Below are positions 27,901 through 37,708 of a stretch of 64,000 bases of DNA, one piece after another; position 1 is the stretch's first letter; each line of letters begins with the position of its first letter. The position numbers and the translations under genes were made by a program. The stretch comes from Tubiluchus corallicola. Taxonomy: Eukaryota; Priapulida; Priapulimorpha; Priapulimorphida; Tubiluchidae. The stretch is from the NCBI GenBank assembly GCA_030141605.1, contig JAQGDQ010000008.1:508501-572500 (forward strand), given 5' to 3'. Under the pieces are notes generated by a model. It had not been told where the DNA came from. It was given only the letters and a program-made list of their open reading frames with translations, and made no database searches.

Positions 27901-29616
27901 GGTTTTATGTATCCACCTGGCATGCTGTATTGTGATTTACTGCCATTTTTATTACAATTGAGTTGATCAACCAGCGCATTTTATTGGCTTAACAAATGGC
28001 CAAATACAAATCAGTAGACATCCAGCATGCGACACAACAATGGCTGCTTTCAGGTTGTACAGATGTTTGTTATCGGACCTTTATTCCTTGCGAAGTGGTG
28101 ACATAATGTTTGCTCCAAGGAAAGTGTTTGTATTAAAAAACTCCCGGGTGTGATATTTGTATACCTCTCCGTGCCCATGTTTCAATGTTATTAAATTATT
28201 TTCAGTACCTGGGTGCGATAGAGGAACATCTCGGTGTAACAATTTCCCAAACTGAAGCAGATATGAAAGTTGCCCAAAATGAGTTCGACGGAAAAGTTGT
28301 GTACGGTCAGAAACAACAGCAAACAGGTATGTTAGTCCATTTCTATGCATGAATGCATAGTATAATGTATAGGCCTGCAGAAGCCATCTTTTTCTGCTGA
28401 AGAATTTTCTGTGTAATAGGAAATTTGCTTTGCTAGTTACAGTCAACAAGAAATAAACTTTCTGACAGTTGCTGTGAATTGATTTACTGTCTATTGTAAA
28501 TGCTTCTGCAAGTATACTATCAGCAGCTCACGACACTTCTTGCAGAAAATAGAGACAAGCTCTATTCGTTGGGAGAACAGCAGAAATGTTGCCAACTTGC
28601 CGAGGGTAATTTCTCTCTAGTGTGACTGATGTTGCTAGATCTGTCGTGAGTTTTGTTGAGAAGCTCACACTTTCTTATGGGAGGGTAACTCGCAGCAAAT
28701 AAACTGAACATGCTTGCAAGTTACTTAGTGAGAAAACTCACTAGTGTGATCTCACACTTAAGGCTGATGTGTGGTAACTTAGTACAAAACAATAAAAATA
28801 TCACTTGCACTGAAGTCGTAAAAATAATTACCGTAATGAAGGAGTACCAAGTTTGAAAGCAAATTTGACTGAAAAAAGAAAATGTAAAAAGTCTGCTGTG
28901 TCCAGATTTGAACCCTTGACCAGGCACAATCTATGCTAACACCATTGGAAGGTAATCAAAATATCCAAGGTTCAAACCCAAGCTTGGTCCAAACTTTTCC
29001 ACATTTCCTTTCTTTTTGTCTAGTTTGATTATGAATTTTTTATAATTGTATTCAATCATTAATGTATAATTTTGAAATTAACACGGCAAATAATTAACAA
29101 TGATCATAATCCTATAAAACATTCTTTTCTTCTTATGATAATGCATCGTAAAATGCAGTATAATGTAGTGTTGTCCTTTTTAAATATGTTTTGGCCACAT
29201 ACTATAGCAACAATATATTGATTAATCCACCAAGCATAATGAATCAACATTTAATTAGGCTAGCTTCTAACTCTTGTACAGAAATTATGGCCTGCAGAAA
29301 AAACCTCATGTGCAGTGTAGATTGATTTGAAATCAATAAATAGTGTTTCATTAGCCAATTAGCAGGACTTTACTGCAAAATCTCTATCATAATGAAAAGC
29401 ATTAGCTTCTTCTTAGCTAGAGTACATTTTCTATACCGAAATTAACACGATCACAATAAATATGTTAACTTAATTATAACATTAAATCATTTAGGTTCCA
29501 AATACAAAGGCCATGTGGAATTTCTCGCTCCTACTGTTGCAGAGCTAGCAGCCATGGAACAACAAGCACAAAGTAGTTTTCTTAGACTTCAGCAAAGAAA
29601 ACCAATTAGATGCTGA
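9921..29616 (+). CDS. DDX1: ATP-dependent RNA helicase DDX1, 25 exons, complete
   Basis: DEAD-box helicase with a SPRY insert, known from the tRNA ligase complex and RNA-clearance functions. Exons: 9921-9936, 11340-11391, 11530-11593, 12243-12272, 13157-13298, 13887-13973, 14622-14705, 15610-15836, 17021-17077, 17264-17377, 17576-17599, 17988-18040, 18663-18723, 20170-20241, 21433-21459, 21931-22020, 22133-22183, 22604-22738, 22959-23157, 24038-24126, 24773-24845, 27063-27141, 27640-27778, 28206-28326, 29495-29616. They total 2208 bases in one frame (735 aa; human about 740). The tiny first exon MTAFE joins to [16 protein letters not shown] as in the family. Motifs in order: [10 protein letters not shown] (I), SPRY insert with [12 protein letters not shown] and the SKNGNDLG block, PSRELAEQ (Ia), TPGR (Ib), DEAD (II, split DEA|D by an intron), SAT (III), LIFCRTK (IV), [10 protein letters not shown] (V), [11 protein letters not shown] (VI). 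All catalytic motifs are intact. Confidence 0.97.
10650..11035 (+). repeat. Probable LINE 3' tail in DDX1 intron 1
   Basis: A block with GACTGGGTGACCGTATGG, then AAGCTAAATAAATTTACTA and a short (ATT)n run has the look of a LINE 3'UTR ending in a microsatellite tail. No coding sequence remains. The rest of intron 1 (9937-11339) shows nothing else. Confidence 0.35.
12372..13010. repeat. Mariner/Tigger-type MITE debris in DDX1 intron 4
   Basis: Two stretches resemble pogo/mariner-type terminal repeats. CAGTAAGTCCTTGCTTAAAG at about 12371 is followed by a block with TTTAAACGAC. CAGTAGTACCTCTGTTTTCG at about 12551 is followed by ATAATTCGTTCC and an ACCGAAC-rich arm. A related TACCGAAATTCTGGTCGAG stretch sits near 12960. 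Boundaries and target duplications are not resolved. Confidence 0.45.
14960..15245 (+). repeat. 5S-like SINE copy in DDX1 intron 7
   Basis: GGTCAGTGATTGGATGGGTG followed by ACCACTTGGATGG closely resembles the 3' half of 5S rRNA (the GTTAGTACTTGGATGGGAGACC region). Downstream, CCTGCCACAACCATTCATAT matches the tail shared by other copies in the window. Confidence 0.55.
16499..16619. repeat. Telomere-like CCCTAA tract flanked by inverted repeats
   Basis: CCCTAACCCTAACCC at 16523-16537, followed by degenerate CCCTAACC/CCAACCC units, lies between AGTTTACAATTCC (16499-16511) and its perfect complement GGAATTGTAAACT (16607-16619). It sits in DDX1 intron 8. It may be the core of a small MITE or an interstitial telomeric insertion. 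Confidence 0.7.
18210..18480 (+). repeat. SINE copy in DDX1 intron 12
   Basis: A GATTGATGACTACCC box at the 5S-like position and a tail with TCTCTAATCTCAGAGAATTG, TCCTTGCTAATGAGATGAATT and GCAACAACC match the plus-strand copy near 41.8 kb and the reverse complement of the copy near 43.3 kb. Confidence 0.55.
19640..19860. repeat. Degenerate CAGT/TCAG tetranucleotide tract
   Basis: Many short TCAGTCAGT, GTCAGTCAATC and AGTCGGGCAGT units occur in DDX1 intron 13 next to AT-rich (AATAAA) sequence at 19370-19460. It is a low-complexity expansion. Confidence 0.6.
21080..21185. repeat. ATC/CAT-rich simple repeat
   Basis: Interrupted CATCAT and ATCATC units in DDX1 intron 14, a decayed trinucleotide microsatellite. 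Confidence 0.6.
21690..21855 (+). repeat. SINE tail copy in DDX1 intron 15
   Basis: GAATTCCTTGATAATGAGCC and GAATGCTGAATTCTGGCTTG match the reverse complement of the copy at 43225-43380. The head is not preserved. Confidence 0.5.
23370..23507. repeat. Near-perfect 61-bp-arm hairpin in DDX1 intron 19
   Basis: The arms 23370-23430 and 23448-23507 are almost exact complements with a 17-base loop. Both contain AACCAAGGCATACAATAAAT in inverted orientation, with a handful of mismatches. Transcribed within the DDX1 pre-mRNA it would fold into a long double-stranded stem. A MITE or recent foldback is the simplest reading. Confidence 0.85.
23621..23965 (+). mobile_element. Solo LTR with 5-bp target duplication
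   Basis: The 335-bp LTR spans 23626-23960, begins TGTTGTGGAG and ends AACACAACA, with perfect 7-bp inverted termini (TGTTGTG/CACAACA). It is flanked by CCTTC on both sides (23621-23625 and 23961-23965), a 5-bp target-site duplication typical of Ty3/gypsy-class integration. A perfect heat-shock element lies at 23672-23691 and a TATATAAG box at 23748-23755. No internal retroelement sequence remains nearby, so it is a recombined solo LTR inside DDX1 intron 19. The orientation follows the TATA box. Confidence 0.9.
23672..23691. promoter_or_regulatory. Perfect four-unit heat-shock element in the solo LTR
   Basis: The pattern is GAAnnTTCnnGAAnnTTC with no mismatch: GAA 23673-23675, TTC 23678-23680, GAA 23683-23685, TTC 23688-23690. 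This is the HSF trimer-binding consensus. It sits 57 bases before a TATATAAG box (23748-23755), a promoter-like distance. Upstream AATCTTCT and AGAAGATT also form an 8-bp inverted repeat. Confidence 0.7.
25240..25680 (+). mobile_element. LINE ORF2 C-terminal fragment with GATGAT tail
   Basis: The segment reads [10 protein letters not shown] and [20 protein letters not shown], then [10 protein letters not shown], the conserved post-RT region of RTE/CR1-like LINE polyproteins. It is followed by a decayed [11 protein letters not shown]-like stretch and ends with GGATGATGATGATTG, a microsatellite-type LINE tail. It is 5'-truncated and lies in DDX1 intron 21. Confidence 0.75.
26195..26665. repeat. 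GAT/GGT trinucleotide low-complexity tract
   Basis: Runs of GATGGTGGTGAC and GATGATGATGATGAC at 26195-26275, and GGCAGTGGCATGGTGGCAGC-type sequence with a G10 run at about 26495-26640. The open frames across it are compositional artefacts. Confidence 0.75.
28871..29025. repeat. Inverted repeat with tRNA-like B boxes (SINE candidate)
   Basis: GGTTCAAACCC at about 28970 is a perfect B-box consensus on the plus strand. GGGTTCAAATCTGG read on the minus strand (28903-28916) is another. On the minus strand, GTTAGCATAGATTGTGCC precedes GGTCAAGGGTTCAAATC, tRNA-like spacing. The outer arms (AGAAAATGT.. / ..ACATTTCCTTTCT) are partly complementary. No full cloverleaf was found, so this is not a tRNA gene. 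Confidence 0.35.
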
Positions 29617-31459
29617 ATTTCTGCTAACGAGACTGTTTTGCATCACCTTGTATTAATTGCATTAATAAAGCGTTTTTTGTTGTTTTTTGTACAGTATTTA
29701 ATCTTGTTTTCTTCATTGCGTTCATTTTGCAAGGAGGAGGATTATTCTTTCTCTTCAGCTTCCATGATACACCCCTATATTGTACCATTTCCTGTTTTTG
29801 TCGCAGTGTATTGTGTACGAATAGAATCTTTTAAATACACTTGAAACGTGCTATTTTTGCTCAAGTACAGTTTCCCTATGTTCTGTTAGTCTACTTTCAC
29901 AGAAAAACAATTTTTATCAGCAATATTTATTGTAAACAAAACATCAAAAACAAACAGATGTTGCCATCTTTTATGAACAGAAAGTTCTGGAGCAATATAA
30001 GAAATTATGACAGCTGTGGCAATACTCTTACAGCCTGCACCGGTACTACCAAGTTCTAAAATGTGACGAAAATTCAGGCTCTATCTAAACAACAGATTAA
30101 TATTTTTGACAGTTATAAAAACCAACAGATAGCACACATAGCAACAAAAAAGTAGATACTTCATTGATATAAATCCCAGATCAGCAAAAAGGACAAGTCC
30201 TGACATCATCATCATAGACAATGCACAACATTGAAAACTTCATAGACAAACATCACCTATCAATATCATAGCATGTATACAGTGTATTGTATACTACATC
30301 ATTGTACACAGTCTGTCAACAAACAGAGCACATCGATTTACTGATAAATTACTCAGGCACTGACAATTAATTGAGCCATAAAGCTATGTTGTTTTAGTAG
30401 CCATTAGAATAACCACAACATTGATAACATGCAGACTTTGGATGGGCACCACTGCCTTTTCGTAGATTGCCAAAACAACAGAAAATTCAAATTAGTTGAG
30501 TTTTCAGACGATGCAACGCATTTCACGAGTAGCACTTGTAAAATAAAAAATATTGCACTGCCGTTAATACTATCTACTATTATTCATTCAGAGTAAATTA
30601 TACTTCATAAGCGAGGTGAAAATTTCTATTTCGCATACAAATACATTCCAAACAATGAGATATTTTGGTACACAACAGTTGGCAGAACCAAAAGGGCTGA
30701 TAATTTGATAAAATGTCTTTAATAATCAGTCCATGAAATTTATTTTAAATAAATTAACATTCCTTTCAAATACTCAAATCAACAGAGTGTTAGTGTTACA
30801 AATTTAAAATAACTACAATTCACACAAATGGGATCTGTTCACAACACAATTGTGATTCAAGATTGTTATACACATTTTTGTTAGTGAAATCATAGCAGTT
30901 TTGAACTTTTAGTAATTTAGCGTGTTTATAATCATGAATCCCCTATATTCACGCTGATAAGTGATGAATTACCAAAGTATTATTAGTACAGTCACACCAG
31001 CACAACCTTGTTTATTATGATTTCAGAAATCTACGACTTGAACAACCTTGAAGTATATGAATATACAAATGGTAGCAACGACACATATATGCTTATAAGA
31101 ACAAATATTTTGGCTTACTTAATAAAAACCATACTAGGATATTCTACTCCATGTATATAAATATATACATTTGTACAAATAAGTTTGATTTTGCAATGCC
31201 CAAGTACTGCTTGCTGAGGCTGAAAAAAACATCGTTTCTTGTAGGTGGTACGAATGAAGCATTAAAATCGATCCTGAATAATCGACAATTTTCTTTAAAA
31301 GTATTTACATGTGCTGACTAAAAACTGTATGCAAAATTATATGAGTGAACTAAACATCTTGACAACTTACTAACGGCATCATCCAGAAAAATTGCTTTTT
31401 ATAGCGCAGTAAACAATAAAAACTTTCTTATTTGTTTTAAAACGATTTAAAATTTAGTG
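29617..31459. other. Convergent intergenic region between DDX1 and CK1 gene
   Basis: AT-rich DNA holding the two 3'UTRs. Open frames at 29638-29844 and 29841-30059 have no family signature. No repeat family from elsewhere in the window was recognised here. Confidence 0.5.
29664..29669 (+). terminator. DDX1 poly(A) signal
   Basis: AATAAA lies 48 bases after the DDX1 stop codon. Confidence 0.7.
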
Positions 31460-31465
31460 TTTATT
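31460..31465 (-). terminator. CK1 gene poly(A) signal
   Basis: AATAAA on the minus strand, about 80 bases after the CK1 stop. Further minus-strand signals occur farther downstream (for example near 31018), so a longer 3'UTR is possible. Confidence 0.5.
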
Positions 31466-31542
31466 TATGCACCATTACTTAATTGGCTGGTTAAATTTGC
31501 ACTTATATGCTTTTTCAAACATCAAAAATCTTCGGTTCATGG

Positions 31543-32742
31543 TCATTTTTTATTAGACTTAATGCCACGTCTATCCTCTCTTCGTAGACTGTTAATGCCA
31601 GAATGTCCAGTAAACCTTGCTGCATCATTTGGAGCACTGGGTGCAGACACCTGCTGCAAGCGGCCCAGTCCTTCTTGATCCCTTGCAAGAGGGCGCGGTG
31701 AATTGGGAACTGCGCCAGCACCGCCTGAGCCAGTCTGCAACTGAAGCTGATCCGTCCTCATCCTACCACTGCTGCCCGTGCCTAAAAGTGCCCTGGTTGA
31801 ATGGTGGGCTCTTTCGCGTCTATCTCTATCCGTCTCCTCTGTATTACGAGCACCACCAAATTTTAACATGTTCCAATCGAAAACATAATCATACGTAAAA
31901 CCCTGCCGATGAAATAAGTTTCTGTATAGCTGACGCAAATAACTATAGTCTGGTTTGTCATCAAACCTAAGTGAGCGACAAAAATTTAGATATGTTGCAA
32001 ATTCTGATGAGTAACTTTTACACAATTCCTCAATCGGCGTGGACATTTTCTTTTCGCTGATTCGTTCATACTTCTGACGTTTGTTGGCAGCTTTTAGACC
32101 CTGCCACGGCAGACTTCCTCGATTAAAATACATGAGCACGTATCCAAGAGACTCGAGATCATCCCTCCGACTTTGTTCTATTCCCAAATGGGTATTAATT
32201 GAAGCATAGCGCGCTGTACCAGTGAGATTTTTATTCTCTCGATAAGGAATATGTTGATGGGTACGAGGATCACGATACTTCTTTGCTAACCCAAAGTCAA
32301 TAATGTAAACCAAGTTGCCTTTCTTGCCTAAACCCATGAGAAAATTGTCAGGTTTCACATCTCGATGTATAAAATTTTTTGAATGTATATATTCAACACG
32401 ACTAATCATTTGATCGGCTAGCAAAAGGACAGTTTTTAAACTGAATTTTCGATTACAGAAATTAAAAAGATCTTCTAGACTTGGCCCTAGCAATTCCATC
32501 ACCATAACATTGTAATCACCTTCTGCACCACACCATTTTATTGCTGGAATTCCAACCCCGCCTTGCATCATCTTATAGAATTTACTTTCGATGTGTAATT
32601 GAGGATGCTTCGTTTTAACACATTCAAGCTTAATAGCCACTTCCTCTCCATTCGTTATGTTTGTGCCTAAGTAAATATCTCCAAAAGAACCACTGCCTAT
32701 TTTTCTACCAAGTCTGTATTTGTTGCCAACTCGAAGCTCCAT
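31543..32742 (-). CDS. CSNK1D: Casein kinase I delta/epsilon-type protein kinase, intronless
   Basis: Ser/Thr kinase of the CK1 delta/epsilon class (clock, Wnt and DNA-damage substrates; cytoplasm, centrosome, nucleus). The ATG at 32742 gives [20 protein letters not shown], the invariant class N-terminus, 399 aa in one exon. A GTG two codons upstream is in frame but not a likely start. Visible residues: glycine loop GSGSFG (16-21), VAIKLE with Lys38, HRDVKPDN catalytic loop, [42 protein letters not shown], and a Ser/Arg/Gly-rich tail of about 100 aa, the usual autoinhibitory region. The segment FNRGSLPW has Arg where the class normally has Leu. A TTTTTAG acceptor-like site lies just upstream (about 32752), so a 5'UTR intron is possible. 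D and E paralogues cannot be separated here, so the symbol stands for the shared ancestor. Confidence 0.95.
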   Translation of the reverse strand: MELRVGNKYRLGRKIGSGSFGDIYLGTNITNGEEVAIKLECVKTKHPQLHIESKFYKMMQGGVGIPAIKWCGAEGDYNVMVMELLGPSLEDLFNFCNRKFSLKTVLLLADQMISRVEYIHSKNFIHRDVKPDNFLMGLGKKGNLVYIIDFGLAKKYRDPRTHQHIPYRENKNLTGTARYASINTHLGIEQSRRDDLESLGYVLMYFNRGSLPWQGLKAANKRQKYERISEKKMSTPIEELCKSYSSEFATYLNFCRSLRFDDKPDYSYLRQLYRNLFHRQGFTYDYVFDWNMLKFGGARNTEETDRDRRERAHHSTRALLGTGSSGRMRTDQLQLQTGSGGAGAVPNSPRPLARDQEGLGRLQQVSAPSAPNDAARFTGHSGINSLRREDRRGIKSNKK

Positions 32743-33109
32743 TTTCACCAGTCTAAAAATTAGAATTGGTGAAACTCTTAATCATAAGAAACATGCATTA
32801 TCAACGTCTCGACGTCTACGTATTGTAGCATTGCCGCTTCATTAATATAACTTTTTCACCGTCGAAATTTTCCACGGGATTATACCGATTTTCAGCTGCA
32901 AGCTCTGATATCGCCATTATGATTCATTGTGAATCATCGATTATTTGATTACACGACGAAAATTCTTTCTTCACATAACTAAAAAAAATTCCAAGCGGGT
33001 AAAGCTTTTTTAATTAAAGTACTCGCAGTATAACGTGATGATATTATACACTAATTTGTTGGAATTTGTCAAATTTCGCAAAACCAAGAAAATTAACCTT
33101 TTGTTCGTC

Positions 33110-33125
33110 ACCCGGAAGTGACGCG
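33110..33125. promoter_or_regulatory. ETS-type CCGGAAGTG element with adjoining TGACG
   Basis: CCCGGAAGTGACGCG is a consensus ETS/GABP site fused to a TGACG half-CRE, typical of TATA-less housekeeping promoters. It lies about 370 bases upstream of the CK1 ATG and before the proposed 5'UTR intron, so it probably marks that promoter. Confidence 0.45.
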
Positions 33126-33488
33126 TTAAGTCGAGAAATACAGAAATACGGTAACGCCAAACAACCAAAATTTCAAATCGATTCCTAATAACTTTCTAGC
33201 AATGCCAGCATAAAATTACAATTTAAATACGAAAAGGTCAAAAGAAAAAGCATCATCATTGCTTGTTTGTAATTTAGACAGTGTGGTAAAAATACCTGAG
33301 ATACATATATTGTTTAGCTCTTTTTCTCTTGTTCTTCATGTTCCGTTTCGTTCTACAATGAAGGCAGGATGCAATGGCAGATTTCCATCTATTACGATCC
33401 ACAGCAATTCAAGCAATTCCAGTATTTTCTTCTTATAATCATCAAAACATCGGCATATTTTTTGTGTCACCTCATATAGTATTGTACA

Positions 33489-33540
33489 TCTACACACACA
33501 CACACACACACATATATATACATATATATATGTACATGTA
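33489..33540. repeat. CA/TA dinucleotide microsatellite
   Basis: An (AC)n run followed by (AT)n with interspersed TGTACATG. Open frames on both strands here are artefacts of the repeat. Confidence 0.85.
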
Positions 33541-34222
33541 TGTAAAACATTATATAATATATTACTTTATACATATTACTGTTACGGTGTCTGTTCTTAA
33601 TAATAAAAAAACTGCTAAGTTGAAAACTTGATATAATTTGCTGCAACTTGTATTTGTATTTTTTGGACATCTTTAGTTACAACTTACAATTTAGTTACCA
33701 TTTGAATTTGTGCTTGGGTTTATTTAGCTAGCAATCGACAATTTAACTATCACTATTTGTCTATTAACAAGGCTTTCTGACATAAGCAAGCATTTTGCTG
33801 TGTACTAATTATTAAATCAACGATGAAGTTAAAACTTAATAAGACATAGACAACTAGTCGCAGTAAGACCGTGGAATAACAGACCGGAGTTGTCTCTGTA
33901 AAGAAGAGACAACCTGAGAATGAAAAAATTAAACGTATGCCATATTGCAGACAAGCAACGAAGCTTAAGAAGAACTTCAAAAGTCGTGCCTGCGTAAAAA
34001 TTTGAAATTTTGATCGTTGCGATGATCAGTTTGCTACATGGAAATTGAGAAGTGGTTACTCACAACGTGTGTGATTAATGTTCCCCTGTTTTTGAGGTAT
34101 TTTCTGTTATAACCATACGTATTTTGTGTGTATATGTTACTTGTATTATCCAATGATATTTGCGTTTGCAACATTGTCCTCTTCGCTTGTTGCGCTAAAC
34201 AAACCTGCCGGGTCACTAAATC
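33541..34222. other. AT-rich intergenic DNA, nothing recognised
   Basis: No exon or known repeat is recognised between the microsatellite and the tandem-array element. Confidence 0.4.
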
Positions 34223-35409
34223 TAAGTTTTAGCTAAATTCTTTTAAGTGTGTAATAATTACTGTTTTTCATTGAGTTATTTATTTATATTTATTCTCCGC
34301 CACTTCAACGCTTAATAATTCGTAAGTCTTGCAAGCCAGGCTCACCAACCTCACAGGGTAGGTAGCCCTGGGCGGAGCACGTACAGCAATTTAGTAACCG
34401 CTGATCATTGATCAAGGGGGAAGGGCAGTGGACGTTGGTCAGTTTTTCCTTTATGAGTCAACTCCTCCTAGGGCTTTCGTTTTTCACAAGTATTTGTGTA
34501 CTGTGGGGCAGGTGTGCATCTGGGTTTTTAAAAAGCTGACAAGCTTTAAATGTTCGAGTGAGGGGCCAAAATGCAAAAACTGCTCGCACAGTTTTTGAGC
34601 TACTATTTGGTATGTAGCTAGGTGGTGTCGTGGCCTTGCACATGACAAAATATAGCACATGCGCATATAGCCAAATTTTCCACTAAGGGGCAAAAATCGA
34701 AAAATGGGGGTCAGGAACAGAAGTTTGATCAATGGTACTTGTAGCATATCAAATGAAAGGTCTCGACGAGGTGGATCAAATGGCATAGGTTACAATGAGA
34801 ATAGTTAACCCGCAACCCCGCTAGGGGGCAAAAACGGAAAAATAGGGGTCGGGAAGTGAAGTGCACCGAGTGTTGAGCAAAGGTACCTTGTACCATATCA
34901 AATGAATGGTCTCGATGAGGCGGGTCGAATGGCATACGTTGCAATTAGAATAGCTAGTGTGCGAGACCTCTAGGGGGCAAAAACCGAAAAATGGGGGTCG
35001 GCAACAGAAATGCATCCAGTGTCTACGAATAGCACCATGTAGCATATCAAATGAAAGGTCTTGATGGGGCGAGTCGAATGGTATAGGTTACAGTGTGAAT
35101 CGTTAACCTGTGACCCAGTTAGGGGCAAAATAGGGGTCGAGAAGACAAATGCCTCCCAGGGTCCATGAAAAACAGGTTGTTGTGTATCAAATGAAAGGTC
35201 TCAATGAGACAACCTGAATGATGTAAGCTATGCCAAGATTGTTGACCTTTGACCTGTGGGTGATGGGCTGAACAGTTAAATCCTGTGGTTTCGTTGTGAA
35301 ATGCACTTTCCATTTATTCAAGCAATTCAACAAAAGAAAATAAGCACTTTAAAAAAAAGCTGTCATCTCTTCATTTTTGAGGCTGGATTTTATTGTTTGC
35401 AAAATCTTC
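34223..35409 (-). mobile_element. Non-autonomous element with central tandem array, copy 2
   Basis: The most complete copy, inverted relative to copy 1. Four monomers are marked by CATATCAAATGAAAGGTCTC-type boxes at about 34745, 34894, 35043 and 35188, a period of about 149 bp. Each monomer also carries TAGGGGGCAAAAACGGAAAA- and GGGGTCGG-type boxes. The single-copy part 34440-34680 matches copy 1, and 34260-34400 matches copy 3. On the minus strand the element starts AAGATTTTGCAAAC (with GTTTCTGAC/GTCAGAAAC stem just outside) and ends in a degenerate palindrome at 34223-34247. Short reading frames across the monomers are artefacts of repetition. Confidence 0.7.
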
Positions 35410-37470
35410 AGTTTCTGACTGCGTCAGAAACATTGTCAAATAGTTTAGTTTGATTTTCTTCTGTTGCTTTTTCCTTGGTTCGACTATTAGAGCTTTTTTC
35501 TACAGCCTGGAGTGGCGAAGCTTGTGGCAGCTTCTTTATACGCCTAGCAAGCAGTCTTTGTCCAAAGAACAGAACACATGCGATCGTCTTAGGGGCTAGG
35601 GCAAACCAGATTTACGGAAGAATGTTGTACTCAACTTTGCTTTATACCAGACTGTACAAATAGATGCAGAATTATGTAAATTACTAAGACCAAAGGTGTG
35701 CCACTCATCTGCTATTTGTGCTGCATATTTCAAAAAGCACTTTAAAATCAAGTGCTGACATTTATAAATTAGAGAAAACGAGGAATCTTAGAGCAAATTA
35801 AAGTGGTATAATTTAAATTTACAAATTTCAAGAAGTATTAAAATCTAAAGTGAAATATTCGGGTAAAAGAATTGAATTTAATTAGAGTCATATTGTTCAG
35901 TAAGGGTGGTACATTAATCTTAGCGCTGAAAATTTTAGAAAGGTCTTGCTCCTTAATCTCTAGTACTCCTGCATTCTTTCAATGCTCTTATTCAATGCAT
36001 TTTAAAAAGGAACGGAAATCGGCGAGGGATAAAGGGGCAAATTTCATGGTTCTAGCAGTCGATGCAGTCATTCATAATGTGGTAACGTTCTGTTCTGTTT
36101 AATTCTTAACTGTACAATATTAATTTTTGTTCAAGCATTAATATGACCAAAAAATGTTTGTAAACTTACTGTATGTCAGTGAATTTTTACCAGTATGTGT
36201 GCTCAGCTGCACTTGCAAACTTAGCAAAACTTGTGCTCTGGTCTCTGATTCTAGCTGTTTACTTCATGAGTTAAGGATGCATACATCCGAACGTGGCTAA
36301 ACTACATCTACCAGTTCAATGACCTTGTCTTAGATACGGTGCCTTGATAATGACAGTGATGATCATCATCATTGTTGAATTACAGTTGAATGCTTGATTC
36401 AAACCTGCATTGTACCAAACTTTATAAATATCAGTACTCACACTGGTAGCAAAAATCAGACTCCTTATACCGGTCGGGTACCCGACGGTTGAGATTTAAT
36501 GCCTGTGAAGAAACTGTAATCATTTATATTCACAAATAAAAACAACCACTGGTGCATTTAACTAACTGCACTGTTATGTTAACAACAAGCATTCGTTTAT
36601 TACACCCTGAAGGCCTGAACACGAGCTGTGTGTCGCAAAAGTTAGTGTTTTCCCCACACTCAAATTTTTGCATGCCAAACAGACCTTAATTACTTATATG
36701 CACGCTTTGTCAATGAGTCGGCTATGGCACTGAGCATTATTAATGTTGCTATGGAATAAAATTATCTATACTCCTTTTTGTGTGCTGTTAAACCTAACAG
36801 TCCGTTTACTTGTATCTTTGTTAGTGCCCCGAAATAGGTTTTTAAAGGTTAATAAACAGTTTCATTTGGATGATTAACCTCTTAGTAAAGAAATTATAGT
36901 TTGTTTTTCATACATCACTCCTACAGCAAAAATGGTTTGATCTGTCATCTCCCTACTGGCTTTTGGGGCACAGCCAATGCAGCAGTTGATAGTTTGCTAG
37001 TAAGTACCTACTATAGAAGCACAAAACAGAAAGTGCCATTTAAATTTTAAATTCTCCAACAGTGGATACTGTGTTACAAATGTTTGCATTTTCATTGTTG
37101 GAACCGACTAGAAATAGGCTCGTGCGTGTGGGCATGTTTTCATTACACGAATATGCTATACACACACGTAAGAAATTAAAAACAAAAATTTGTAAGTTCC
37201 AGATTGCTGTCAACTTCAGAATGATTTGGTTTTAAAAAATGCTTTAAGAAGTCAACAGATGGGGTGTGAAATTAGACTGTTAGGGTACAGTGATAATGTA
37301 CAAGATCTGGAGTGGATATTAATGGAAAGCTGTAGATAGCTCGCCCGTAAAAAATCTCACATTAGTGGAATAGATCTCCAGCTAGTTGTCAGTTTTAGTT
37401 CATATGTAGAATAGAATAGAGCTAATTGGAAGCAGTTCATTGTGGACTGAATAATCTTTTTTGGGAATTG
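35410..37470. other. Intergenic DNA upstream of the GH1 gene
   Basis: No gene is recognised. Frames at 35475-35663 and 35872-36102 have no family signature. A SINE tail at 36270-36430 and a 14-bp GC-rich palindrome (GTCGGGTACCCGAC, 36473-36486) are the only structures seen. Confidence 0.5.
36270..36430 (+). repeat. SINE tail fragment
   Basis: TGCCTTGATAATGACAG and TTGAATGCTTGATTCAAACC match the reverse complement of the copy at 41395-41530 (TGAATGCTTGATTCGAACTT). Confidence 0.45.
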
Positions 37471-37483
37471 CAGAACTTTGAAG

Positions 37484-37708
37484 TAAAAGAAACATAAAAT
37501 GGCTGCCTTAAACAAAGAGGAGGATGAAATGGCTGCCTCGGAGAAAGAGAAACATAAAGTGGCAGCTTTAAACAATGAGGAAGACAAAATGGCCAACTGG
37601 AAAAAACAGAAACATAAGATGGCTGACACGAACAAAGAGAAATGTAAAATGGGTACGTCTAACAAAGAGGAAGAAAACCTGGCTGCTCCAGAATCGTCAA
37701 AATCTCCA
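37484..37708 (+). repeat. 30-bp (10-codon) coding tandem repeats at the GH1 N-terminus
   Basis: Seven 30-bp units code the first 70 residues of the GH1 protein. Two unit types alternate at first (NKEEDE-like and EKEKHK-like), so there is a 60-bp higher order. Part of a further unit lies upstream of the start codon, behind a stop codon. Confidence 0.85.

Noticed and set aside
28871-29025. A genuine tRNA gene
   Set aside because: Only B-box and part of an anticodon-arm-like stretch can be read; no acceptor stem or full cloverleaf can be drawn.
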